This document shows, piece by piece, positions 36,797-47,338 of a stretch of DNA of 64,000 nt. Positions within the stretch are counted from its first letter, which is position 1. Every line of letters begins with the position of its first letter. This DNA is from Ustulina deusta (lineage: Eukaryota; Ascomycota; Sordariomycetes; Xylariales; Xylariaceae). The DNA lies in the NCBI GenBank assembly GCA_023159155.1, contig JAJNNX010000003.1, forward strand, positions 620,001 to 684,000, in the 5' to 3' direction. The notes beneath the pieces are model-generated. The model saw nothing but the letters and a program-made list of their open reading frames with translations, was not told the DNA's origin and made no database searches. The position numbers and the translations under genes were made by a program.

Positions 36797-37037
36797 CTTT
36801 TTTTTTTTTTTTCCTTTAATCGACCACTTCACGAGACCGAGAGCTTGATTGGGAATAAATGTAGAATTAGGTATCTAATATCCCGCGGAGGACGAAAGTC
36901 TAACCTTGTCATGAATATGCTCCTTGTACCCCAGGCTTATCCGTGCAGTGATTCATATACAATTAAAATAATAACGTCGCGTTCGCTTAGGTTTTGTCCA
37001 GCCCCTCCATGACATAATAAACAACATGACGCTCGTG
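36797..37037. other. Short intergenic stretch with T-run
   Basis: Poly-T tract at 36798-36812 directly after the snoRNA candidate, then the 3' flank of the minus-strand gene ending at 37038. Confidence 0.5.
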
Positions 37038-38455
37038 TCACATTAGCCCCCCGAGGACGATTTTGCCAACATTCGCAACTTCTTGCTTTAAGCCTGTCCT
37101 GCTTGAGTCCTCAAACTCTTTCACAACTCCTTGGATGATGATTTTGCGTACGCGTTGATCTGCTTTCGTGAATAACTCAAGAATCATAGGTGTGCAATCC
37201 TTTGGGCTAGTCAAGAGATTCATGAGTCGCGAGTAGCAGTCGATGAGCACGTCGCATAGTGTCGCGAACGTCTCAAAAAAGTCTGGATCAAAGGGTAGGT
37301 TCGGAGTGAGCAAGTGCGTGTACTCTTCCCCTGCTAGTAGATCATTGCCCTCTCCACCGAGGCCAAAATTGATTACTGTTGCGGGTGCCGCATTGACTGC
37401 GGACCCATCCTTATTAAAGCTGGCGCCGTTGGGATCTGCGTACTCGATGCTTGCTGCCCCTGATTGCCGGCGTCCCTTGCCACCTGGCCGACGAAACATC
37501 TGTGGTAGGCGCGCGCGCGATAATGAGCTTGTGCTCACCCCATTCTCGGTATGAATCTGTTGATAGGAGTCGAACTCGGTGAGTAGAGTGTTGAGTGAGC
37601 GCAAGAATTCCAGTGGCGTGGCTGAATTAAGGTCGATAACGACGGGGATTGAGAGTCCCAGGAGAAGGTAGTTTGTCGCGCGGCGCGCTAGCTTTCGATT
37701 GTCGAAATAGGGCATACGCGCCAAATCGGGCCTGTCGAAGAGGAGTGTATTAAACCAGTAAATGCGTCCTTCATGGCTATAGTAGGCAGTAATCATGTCA
37801 GCTTGATTCTGGTGGGAATAGAAGGCCTGGGACACGATGCCCTGGGCATGAAAGAAACTTACGCTTTACGTAGGTAGTCTAGCGTCGATATCCTCTTATT
37901 CGCAACATCTTGAATGTGATTATATAGCGACGGTGTTTCTGTCGGCAGCATAGGCACGCTAGACTGGGGAGACATGCCGGTCCCCGATACTCCAGACATT
38001 GTGTGATAAAGACCGGCGGAAGGCGCAGACACGGTACGGCTTATCATCTTAGAAAACGAGTCGACCGACGTTGGTGACACGATAGTGTCGGGATCCTTGG
38101 ATATCTTAGCAGCGGCAGCGAGGGCGTAATCTGGGAGGGCGGGCGGCGCAGTTGCATCGGTTATAATATGCCCTCCGCTTCCTCCCCCATTCGAAGCGGA
38201 CGAGCTCGCACGTCGCTTTCCCTTGGATGGGGAGGAAATGGAGGACTTGCGACCAAAGGAGGGTCGCCGGCTGTGTTCTTTCGATTGGTCGCCTGAGCTC
38301 GTTCCCGGACGCGATCTGCTATTGCTGGTACCGCTCCCGCCCGGTGCCAAGGCCAACGAGGTCAAGTCGGATTTTGATGATGCGCTGCCCCAAATGTTGG
38401 TAGAAAAAAAAGGAATAGTACCCTGGATGGGTGCAGAGCTAGCAGAACGCTGCAT
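37038..38455 (-). CDS. Conserved fungal protein of unknown function
   Basis: Two exons on the minus strand: 38455-37863 and 37776-37038, joined by an 86 bp intron (GTAAGT...CTATAG, branch GCTGACAT); 443 aa. The first 200 residues are disordered and rich in Ser, Gly and Pro with basic patches (RRPSFGRKSSISSPSKGKRR). The second half is folded and helical: HEGRIYWFNTLLFDRPDLAR, LLGLSIPVVIDLNSATPLEF, then a low-complexity insert, then LPFDPDFFETFATLCDVLID, CYSRLMNLLTSPKDC and ADQRVRKIIIQGVVKEFED. The sequence style is that of a well-conserved ascomycete protein, but I cannot name it. No transmembrane segment or signal peptide. Confidence 0.75.
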
Positions 38456-39289
38456 GGCGCGTTTGCACTTTGGAAATTCCCTATCTTCGGTACTCGGGAT
38501 ATTACAGTGGTTGCTAAGAGTTTAGCGCGATCCTTTGACAGGCTGACAAGGACCTGTTCCGTTTAGCTTGGGGGTACCGGTACTTTGGGCCTGCTCCCCT
38601 GCGTCTTTGATTGGGTGCCGGAGCGGGACGGCGCAATCCTCTTTTTTCTCAAAGATCCGAGCAATTCGCCGTCAAGAAAAATTCATATCAATACTGATGG
38701 TAAGTGATACAGGAAGTAGGAGAGAGAAGCGGGTCTTGAAGTGTGCGAATATGGCGTATCAGGTCATGGATCGGGATGGGCGCGGAAGTGTGTCAGTCTG
38801 TTGGCAAGGTCGAACGCGATTGGACCTTCAGTCTGCTGGATATTGTCTCCTTGGGGGCGAATGAATGCACTAAACACTGCCCAAACCCAAGACCAAGGAA
38901 AGCGGTGGCGGACAGTGATCCCAGGACAATTACCTGGTGAAACAGAGACGAACGGGGGACAAAATATGGAAAGAGGGAAGAAGTTGCCGACAGCTAGGTA
39001 GATATCATTACTCGTAAACTAGGGACGAAGGAAAAAGAAAGAAAGAAAACTCCACACCTTGGCTAATTTAAACCGTTAAATGAACGCGTTTGGAGCACAC
39101 AGCGAGCAGAGCAACGTGTACAGCGATGCTTTTTGGGAATGGATTCACCTCAGCCGTCAGCAGCGTCCTGCGCAATGCACGGTATGCAGGTAGTGCTGGC
39201 TGACTAGACTGAATTGAGCACAGTGAAACGGTTCGTTGACAACTCATGTTCAGCGTTCAGCCCTTCGGGACCTCCAAAGAACCGGAGAA

Positions 39290-39305
39290 CCCTGGTCGAC
39301 CAGGG
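39290..39305. repeat. 16 bp perfect palindrome
   Basis: CCCTGGTCGACCAGGG, followed directly by tandem GAGACCTG copies. Confidence 0.7.
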
Positions 39306-39807
39306 AGACCTGGAGACCTGGAGACATGGTGCCTATGATGACTGGAATGTTTCGGCAAGGGGCAAATCATGTTGCGTGAATAGCTGACGACATACCTAGA
39401 AGGTGCCAGGGAGTTTTAGCCGAGAGTGAAGCTGAAGATCCATGCATTCATGCCAGACTATTAGGTATCCTAGGACTACACTATAAATAGGAATCATTGG
39501 TGAAATGAAAATAGGTGGCAGATGGCACCGAGAGATTCGATATCTGGGAAGTAAGATTACGAGTTGGAAGCTGTCAATGCGGCATTAGTGAATCAACGCA
39601 AAATGTTTCCATCTCCATCGCGAAAGAGCTGGGTTGGAGGTGGACAGCAGAGGTTGTGTGTGATGCTGAGGTTGGACCTCTGGAGTGGAAATACCTATCT
39701 AATCCAAAAACGCAGCATGTATATAAACAGTCTTCACAAATACCTAGTTACCAGGTAATTATCCTATACGGATACCTATGTATTTATCAAAGTAGTCAAA
39801 TGATGCA

Positions 39808-39831
39808 CTGGGCAGGTGCCCACCTGCCCAG
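39808..39831. repeat. Inverted repeat, 11 bp arms, 2 nt loop
   Basis: CTGGGCAGGTG, CC, then CACCTGCCCAG. It lies about 190 bp upstream of the gamma-tubulin start, so it could be a regulatory hairpin or a two-site operator; this is unproven. Confidence 0.6.
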
Positions 39832-40019
39832 GTGGCTGCCGGAGCCCAAGGGCAATGTCTCAACCCCGCGAAACGCGCGACGCGTGAACTATCTCCCACT
39901 AAAGATAGCACTTTAGCTCATCAATTGGTACTATCCCCGAGGCCGTTGCAACGACGATCTGCCGTTGTGTATCATACGGCAATCAAGCCTTTTTCGCATG
40001 TTTGACAAATGCCGCGATA

Positions 40020-41658
40020 ATGCCTAGGTATGTCGGCCATATCCTGCTAATATCACACGATTTGCCTGTTTCTAACGAGTCAATAAGGGAGATCATCACC
40101 ATCCAGACGGGCCAATGTGGCAATAGCAGTGAGTTCTACCGCCCTGTGTCGCTGCTTGAGACCGTTCGCAGGGCATCATGTGCTAACCCGGTTCAGTCGG
40201 CAGTCAATTCTGGCAGCAGCTATGCCAAGAACATGGAATCAACCAAGATGGTAACCTGGAGGACTTTGCGACCGAAGGCGGCGACCGCAAGGATGTCTTC
40301 TATTACCAGAGTGACGATACGAGATACATACCCCGAGCGATCCTCATAGACCTAGAGCCCCGTGTTATAAACGGTATACAATCGGGCCCATACAAGAACA
40401 TCTATAATCCAGAAAACTTCTACATTGGCAAAAGTGGCCTCGGCGCTGGCAACAACTGGGGTGATGGATACCAGTCAGGAGAGGCTGTCCACGAGGAGAT
40501 CATGGAGATGATAGACCGGGAAGCCGATGGCAGTGACTCTCTTGAGGTATCTTTAAAATAAACCCATTCTTGCTAGTCTCCATCGACGACTAATGGTTTT
40601 TGCAGGGCTTCATGCTGCTTCACTCTATTGCCGGCGGCACAGGATCCGGGTTGGGTTCCTTTCTCCTCGAACGAATGAACGACAGGTTTCCCAAAAAGAT
40701 TATCCAGACCTACTCTGTCTTCCCGGATACCACAAATGCCGACAACGTCGTCGTTCATCCTTACAACAGTCTCCTTTCGATGAGACGGTTAACACAAAAC
40801 GCCGACTCCGTTGTTGTACTAGACAATGGAGCATTATCTCACATTGCTGCAGATAGGCTCCATGTGCAATCACCTTCATTCCAGCAAACAAATCAGCTCG
40901 TGTCAACGGTCATGTCAGCAAGTACTACGACCCTTCGATATCCTGGTTATATGCACAACGACCTTGTTGGAATTCTAGCTTCGCTGATCCCCACCCCACG
41001 TTGTCATTTCCTAATGACCGCGTACACACCATTCACAGCAGACCAAGTCGAACAAGCTAAAACAGTACGCAAGACAACAGTCCTAGATGTGATGCGACGC
41101 CTTTTACAACCAAAGAACCGCATGGTGTCAACCGTTCCAGGCAAAAAGAGCTGTTATATCTCTATCCTTAATGTAATACAAGGCGAGGTTGACCCTACAG
41201 ATGTGCACAAGAGTCTACTACGTATTCGAGAACGCAAATTGGCAACATTTATTCCATGGGGGCCGGCAAGTATTCAAGTCGCCCTAACGAAACGCAGCCC
41301 CTATGTTCCAATGAGCCATCGTGTCAGTGGTCTCATGCTGGCAAACCACACAAGCATAGCCACGGTAAGTCTCACAGTTAATGCCTTCATCATAGCCAGG
41401 CTTCAGTGATTAATTCCTAGGTAATAGCTATTTAAGCGTATTGTGAAACAATACGACGGTATGCGGAAACGCAATGCTTTTATGGAAGGTTATAAAAAGA
41501 CAGCACCCTTCTCAGAGAATCTACACGAATTCGACGAGGCCAGGGAAGTTGTCACAGACTTGATAGCCGAGTACGAGGCTGCAGAGGATGCCAATTATCT
41601 GAATCCAGACGAAGGAGAAAAGGCAACATCTGCCGAGACAGACAAAAGGATGGGGTGA
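40020..41658 (+). CDS. Gamma-tubulin
   Basis: Five exons: 40020-40027 (8 nt, ATGCCTAG), 40088-40128, 40197-40546, 40606-41364 and 41428-41658; 462 aa. The N-terminus [20 protein letters not shown] is the universal tubulin start, recoverable only by splicing the tiny first exon. The glycine-rich GTP loop [10 protein letters not shown] and the gamma-specific stretches [37 protein letters not shown] and [18 protein letters not shown] identify gamma rather than alpha or beta tubulin. It nucleates microtubules at spindle pole bodies within the gamma-tubulin complex. The C-terminus is longer and acidic, as in other filamentous fungi. No defects seen. Confidence 0.95.
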
Positions 41659-42543
41659 CGCACGCTATTCTCACGCCCTAGAAGATCAATATCTTGTGTT
41701 AGAAGTAGTCATAGTCAGTATCTGCCTTTGGTGAGCCAGTAGCTCTGTGATTTCGGCGTTTCGGTATTAGAGTGCATTCGTTTAATAGCGGATCATCACG
41801 AATAGTTAGATACCACTTGTCAATGATACAATGATATGATCATACGTTGCCTTTGAGGTCCCCGAGTCGAGCACTGATTCGGAGTGCTACGCGAAGTGGG
41901 AGGCACCTTGGTGGAAGCTACGCAAGCGGCGTACAATGAATGACCATCCAAGTGCAAGGATCAGATCCTAGGCTTGGTAGAAGGACTGTGTGTTTAAAGA
42001 ACCCTCATAGTGGTATTGAGTCCCTTTCCCCGCCCTTCGACAATTTCGAGGGCCAACTACTTTGCAGAAATACAATTGCATGAAGCAAATTTCTTCATCG
42101 TCACAGATCGGGCTGCTTTTCGGTTGTTCCACCCGGCCGTGATCTTCTGGTCAAAGGCACCTCTTCATTGAGCGGATCTGAGAGGACCAGGATCGGCACG
42201 ATCCCACATCAGACGGCTCCTGACGTCAAGATAGTTGTGCCCCTCGAGATGTGACATCATAACTCGATTGCCGGACTAGATGCTCCAAGTCTAAAAAACA
42301 GCGATGAACGAATATTAAAGGTCTTGTGTCCCAATGAGAAAACGATCAATTCATTCTCCATTACAGACACCCATCACAACAAGAACTATCATCCACACAA
42401 TCTTCGAATACCACACCTCCGATTGCTCTTCTCCCCAGAGCACAATCAGTATGTTCCCCTTCACCCACCAACGCCCATTCCCTTTAAAGGCGACGATGTG
42501 TTAGGGCCAATTGAGAAATCCAACTAACTTTCATCCAACAGAA
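41659..42543. other. Intergenic with probable 5' UTR intron of the next gene
   Basis: The first part is the gamma-tubulin 3' flank. From 42449 a GTATGT donor, a CTAAC branch near 42524 and the CAACAG acceptor ending at 42541 mark an intron whose 3' exon begins two bases before the next ATG; its upstream exon is not in frame, so it is likely untranslated. Confidence 0.5.
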
Positions 42544-42822
42544 ATGACTCACGCATCTATGGACCAGAAGACCAAGAAGGTTGAGGAGGCTCGCTCTAAC
42601 CTCCCTCTTCCTGAGCAACCCCCTGTCGCTTCCGACTGGAATTCAGCCGATGCCCGCAACGTAAACGTTGGCTCGGGCAGTCTACAAAGCGATATTTCCA
42701 CCGGTGCTGGCTCAACATCAGGATTACGAGAACCCGCCTCCAAAGCTGATGTCGACCTCAGCAGGGTTGGTCGCCAGGGAAAGGACAACCTCGAGGGACC
42801 TCCCGAGGATGCGAAGGCTTAG
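42544..42822 (+). CDS. Small hydrophilic conserved fungal protein
   Basis: Single exon, 92 aa, starting at an ATG two bases after a spliced leader. It has no membrane segment or signal peptide and is wholly hydrophilic. It reads MTHASMDQKTKKVEEARSNL, then a Ser/Gly-rich middle with SDWNSADARNVNVGSGS and ISTGAGSTSGLREP, ending with GRQGKDNLEGPPEDAKA. I recall this SDWNSADARNVN...GRQGKD...LEG.P.DA pattern from small proteins in many filamentous ascomycetes; function unknown, with LEA/stress-like composition. The 5' UTR intron suggests a well-expressed gene. Confidence 0.7.
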   Translation: MTHASMDQKTKKVEEARSNLPLPEQPPVASDWNSADARNVNVGSGSLQSDISTGAGSTSGLREPASKADVDLSRVGRQGKDNLEGPPEDAKA

Positions 42823-43715
42823 TCGACATCCAGTACACATTCTCACACAACAATCTTACCAACAACACACACTTACATGGTCGAATTGGTGGTATGGCAT
42901 TGGCTTTGGCTTTATCGACGAACGCCATCTCGGCTCGTTTAGGCGGATTTCATGGGCCTTTGCATGAATATCATGATATCAGCGCACGAATCATATGGCG
43001 CATCACGGTGGTTTGCAGCGGATAGTTCACTATGAAGACTTCTGCGGTCTTAGGATAGTCCATCCTACGTGTAGGTTTACTGATGCACAGTCATGTGTGC
43101 AGAACAATCGGTAGGCACATATATAAACAGACATAGAAACAGATGCTCCGCTTTTATCAACAGTGAAAGTGCCTCGTAATAGCTGTATCTCTGGAAGTGT
43201 GCTCCAATTTTTACCCTGTAATACCTATGATGGGCAGTACAAAAAAAGGACGCTGTTGGCCTCAAATATATGTATGTAGTCTCACGCTGCCTGGACGCAC
43301 ATCCTGCAAATTAGAATCATTTACGGATTTTGATGTGATAATTAGCTATAATAAGTCATATAGATTTAACCCAGTTACCTATATTTAGGTAGACAATCAG
43401 GACTGCTCTAAATATTCTTTCTACACTAAATATTGTTTTTTTGTTAGGTTTTATAAAATGAGAACTCACCCAAGGTACCAGATAGTAAACTCGGTGTTTA
43501 ATTTCAAGCATATAGTAAGTCCTAGATCGGATATCAGGATGATACCGCTTGAGATAGTAAAGGGGTTAAAGGTGAGAGGATCCGGGTGACACAATCGATA
43601 GTTCAAGTTGGGGACCAAAAGAACGACTTCACCAGTTCGCAAGACAGCCGACCTCACGTCAACCTCACTGCACTCTATTGAATACCACTCACAATAATAA
43701 TTAGTTGTCGCATCC
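42823..43715. other. Intergenic, no gene seen
   Basis: Contains AT-rich pockets near 43330-43450. It serves as 3' flank of the small gene and promoter of the HET gene. Confidence 0.45.
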
Positions 43716-45123
43716 ATGGCAGCGACCGACCCGCTCGTCCCAGCCATCAAGCCAACAGACCCAGTCTGTTTCTACTGCTCTCGTCAAAAGGACGCAGTCG
43801 ATCCATGGGAGTTCCAGATCCTTGACATCGGACGCCTGAGATCCGGAGCTGAGCTTAATTGCCAGACATGCGATCTTCGATACCGCGCCGTCAGTTGCTA
43901 CCACTCAAGTCCTAACCAAAGGGTTATTTTTCAGGCCGACCCAAAGAGGCTCACATTTGATCGGCGACAGTTCTTCGACATCTTCAAATTACCTAGTAGG
44001 TGGTGCAAATGTTGATGCGGCATTAGGTTGTATTAACAAGAATTGTTGCATATAGCCGCTGACCCGTGCGCGCTTCTAACGATACAAACGGGTTATCCAC
44101 TTTCAAGCAGCACGGCATCGGAAGAAACCCTAGTGAGGATCAGGCGGTGGATATACGACTGCAGGATGACTCACGAATTGTGTCGCAGCGGGTCTAGCCA
44201 AGACTACATACCAAAGCGCATCCTCGATCTGAGCAATAACAGAATCGCGCTTAGGGAAGGTGTCGAACCGCATGCCTACGCTTGTCTCAGTCATTGCTGG
44301 GGACCATCTCAGAGTCTCATCAAAACTCTCTCAACAACAATCGATGAATTTAAGAAAGATATCCCCTGGCGAGGCCTAAGTAAAACTTTCCAGGATGCTG
44401 TCGACATTTGCTGGAGACTAGATATTTGTTATCTCTGGATTGACTCGCTCTGCATTATACAAGATAGCGATGAGGACTGGGCTGATGAGTCCGTCAAAAT
44501 GGCAGACATGTATTCAAATGCGCTCCTCACCATCGCTGCCACCAAGTCTAGAGACGGAACGGGAGGTTGTTATAGTGAAAGAGATACTTGTTACGTTGAC
44601 TGCGGCACGGTCATAGAGGGGTCGGTATTTATTCGAGGTAAAATGCCGCGGTTCGGTGGCCCTACAGGTAGCAAAACAGCAGAGGGCTGGCCACTGCTTC
44701 TCCGTGGTTGGGTATACCAAGAGATGTCGCTCTCGAGGCGAGTCTTGCACTTCGGCAGCCAAGAAGTCATATGGCAGTGTTGCACGCACAGGAGGAGCGA
44801 GAGCGGAAGCAATGATTCCGACCATGCGAAAATCACGTTCAGCGATGGCCACGCGCCGCCAAGTGAAAAGTATAACGGTACGTGGGAAGGGGGTTCGCTA
44901 AATGATCACCCGTGGTATGACGCTGTCAGTGATTACTCCGGTCTAGAGCTTAGTTTCGAGAAAGACAAATTGCCCGCCCTAGCTGCCATTTCCCAAAGAT
45001 TTGCCGAGGACAGGGCAGAGGGCGATATATTTCTTACAGGGCTCTGGAAAAGTTCTCTCCTTCTTGACATGTTGTGGGAGACGTACCCTGAAACCTCTGT
45101 AAATGGGCCGATGCAGAAGCCGG

Positions 45124-45128
45124 CCGAT
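45124..45128 (+). repeat. Target-site duplication, left copy (CCGAT)
   Basis: Five bases directly before the left LTR, matched by 60514-60518 directly after the right LTR. Confidence 0.85.
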
Positions 45129-45332
45129 TGTTACGTCATACGACTGGGTCAGTGTCACATGACTTAGCCCCACTTATTCTGTACTATAGCTTGACCTTTG
45201 CCTATAAAAGTCAGGACAAAGATTTCTTCTTTTAGCAAGTTATATCTAAGTTCTGTTTAGATTGTTTTTTTTTGTATAATACGTAGCTAGTACATACTAT
45301 ACACTATAATATATTAATTATAGCTTATTATA
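45129..45332 (+). repeat. Left LTR, 204 bp
   Basis: Starts TGTTACG and ends ATTATA. It aligns without gaps to 60310-60513. It supplies the premature stop (TAG) to the HET reading frame. Confidence 0.85.
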
Positions 45333-47086
45333 TAGTAGCTAGCAATTGTTTTAATATTTTTGCTTGTTAGAACAGTTAAAAAACAACTTATATAACTTAA
45401 TTAACTTTTTAAATCTTATTTTTAGATTTTATTACTATTTTAGTTACTACTAATCGGATAATTTCTAAAACGCTAAAACGTTAAAATTAGTAAGATCTAT
45501 ATTTAAAGTTAAAAAACTAACCGAATTAATAATTAATAGATTAAATCGCTGCTTTATTACTAAATTATAAATAACTAAAATTATTTATTCTAACTATAGA
45601 AATAATTTAAATACGTTTATTAAATTATATTAAAGACTTTTAAATAGTATTACTTAAGATTTTAATATATATTTTATTATATTTTTCTATTTATATTTTT
45701 AAAAAAAAAACTCGGCAAGAAATAATTTTGTAATACTTATAGCTAATTTATTAAAACTTTATTAAATATAACAAAAACGTTAAAAACTACTAAACTTATA
45801 AATAAGTTATATTTTTTAAAAAAATAAAAATATTTTATTTAAACTTTATTTTTTATTTTATATTTTTTAGTTTTAAACTTTATTGTTTGTTTATTTCTAA
45901 TAAATAAGATTTTTAGAAGTTTTACTAAACATATTATTACTTTTTAGATTATTTCTTTAATTTAAACCCCTGCTTGCCCTACCCTAGTACGCTTTGCTCT
46001 GCTTAAAATAATAAATATTTTAGTATTTACTATACTAATACGTTTAAGCATGTTTTATATAAATTAAAATAATTTTATAAATCTATTTATTAGTTTTATA
46101 TACAGTTCAGGTTAGCTAGGTCTACTATAAATGTTTTATTAGATATAAATAGAACCACAAACATTAATAGTATTATTAAAGCTAGCATTTTTATAGCTAA
46201 AATTGGTAGTTATATTTCTTTTTTTATATAAACTATTTAAAACTATATTTATTAACTTTTTATATAGCTTTATTACTAATATATTTTTTAGCCTATAATA
46301 TATAAAGTAAAAAAAAGTTATAACTTTGAATTTTTTTTTTTTAAACTTTTTTTTTATTAATAATATAAAAATAAATAATAATAAAAGTAGTTTTAAGCTA
46401 TCGGTTATAGTATTAAGAAAAGCTTGAACAAATTTTACTATAAACTTTAGTAGTAATATTTACCACTTAAGTACTAATTTATAATAAAAAATTACTGCTT
46501 TTATATTATATCTAGCAATTTATAATATTATATATACTAATAAATATAGCTCTACTAATTAGTATAGCTGCACAGATAAAATCTGAAATATAATACTAAT
46601 ATATAAATTAATTAGTAATATATTTATTAAAAAATATCTAAAACTATAGTAATATGTTATAAATAAAGTTTAGCTATAAGTCTATATAGTACTAGCAGAA
46701 ATTTTTAAAAAAAAATAAAAAACTTGTTTATTATAGAGTTAGTAATATTTATTTTTAATTATAAAATCTACTGCTTAATTAATTATTTTTATTTAATAAT
46801 TCGGCTTTTTTGTAACTACCTAATTTTTTTTATTTTATCTAACAAGCGTAGTCCGGACGCCAAGCTTTGTTTTATTATTTGCTTTTATAATAACTAGCGC
46901 CTTACAAGTTTTTAATAGATTTTAAATATTTATTACGCTTATAATAATAAATATTTTTTAAGCTTTTATTTTTTTTATATTTATATAAATACTACCAGGT
47001 GCTTTTTTATATATACTTTATATATTTTTAATATAATAAACATTAATAAAATTTTTATAATATTAAACTTTTATTTAGCTATAAAA

Positions 47087-47338
47087 ATAGTTATATTTAT
47101 TACAAATTTAGTTATATTTGCTACAAGCTTAGCTATATCTACTGCAGATTTAGCTATATTTGCTGCAAATTTAGTTATATTTATTATAAACTTAGTTATA
47201 TTTATTATAGATTTAGCTATATTTATTATAAGTTTAGCTATATTTGCTACAAGCTTAGCTATATTTATTATAAGTTTAGCTATATTTATTATAAGCTTAG
47301 CTATATTTGTTATAGGTTTAACTATATTTGCTCTAAGC
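47087..47338. repeat. 21 bp tandem repeat, 12 units
   Basis: Unit close to TTAGCTATATTTGCTACAAG plus C, units at 21 bp steps. The period is seven codons; on the minus strand the least mutated units read LVANIAK and on the plus strand LAIFATS. Phase is kept throughout, so it was probably coding, perhaps a coiled coil, before RIP. Confidence 0.75.

Larger units (their letters stand above)
38456..40019. other. Intergenic with inverted repeats
   Basis: Between divergently transcribed genes. It holds a 16 bp palindrome (39290-39305) and an inverted repeat with 11 bp arms (39808-39831). GAGACCTG occurs twice at 39305-39320. No gene supported. Confidence 0.5.

Noticed and set aside
37836..37862. 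21 nt intron between the two large frames of the 37-38.5 kb gene
   Set aside because: Too short and out of phase; the CTATAG acceptor at 37777 gives a normal 86 bp intron in phase.
40254..40259. GTAACC donor inside gamma-tubulin exon 3
   Set aside because: Using it would break the conserved [16 protein letters not shown] sequence, which is intact when it is ignored.
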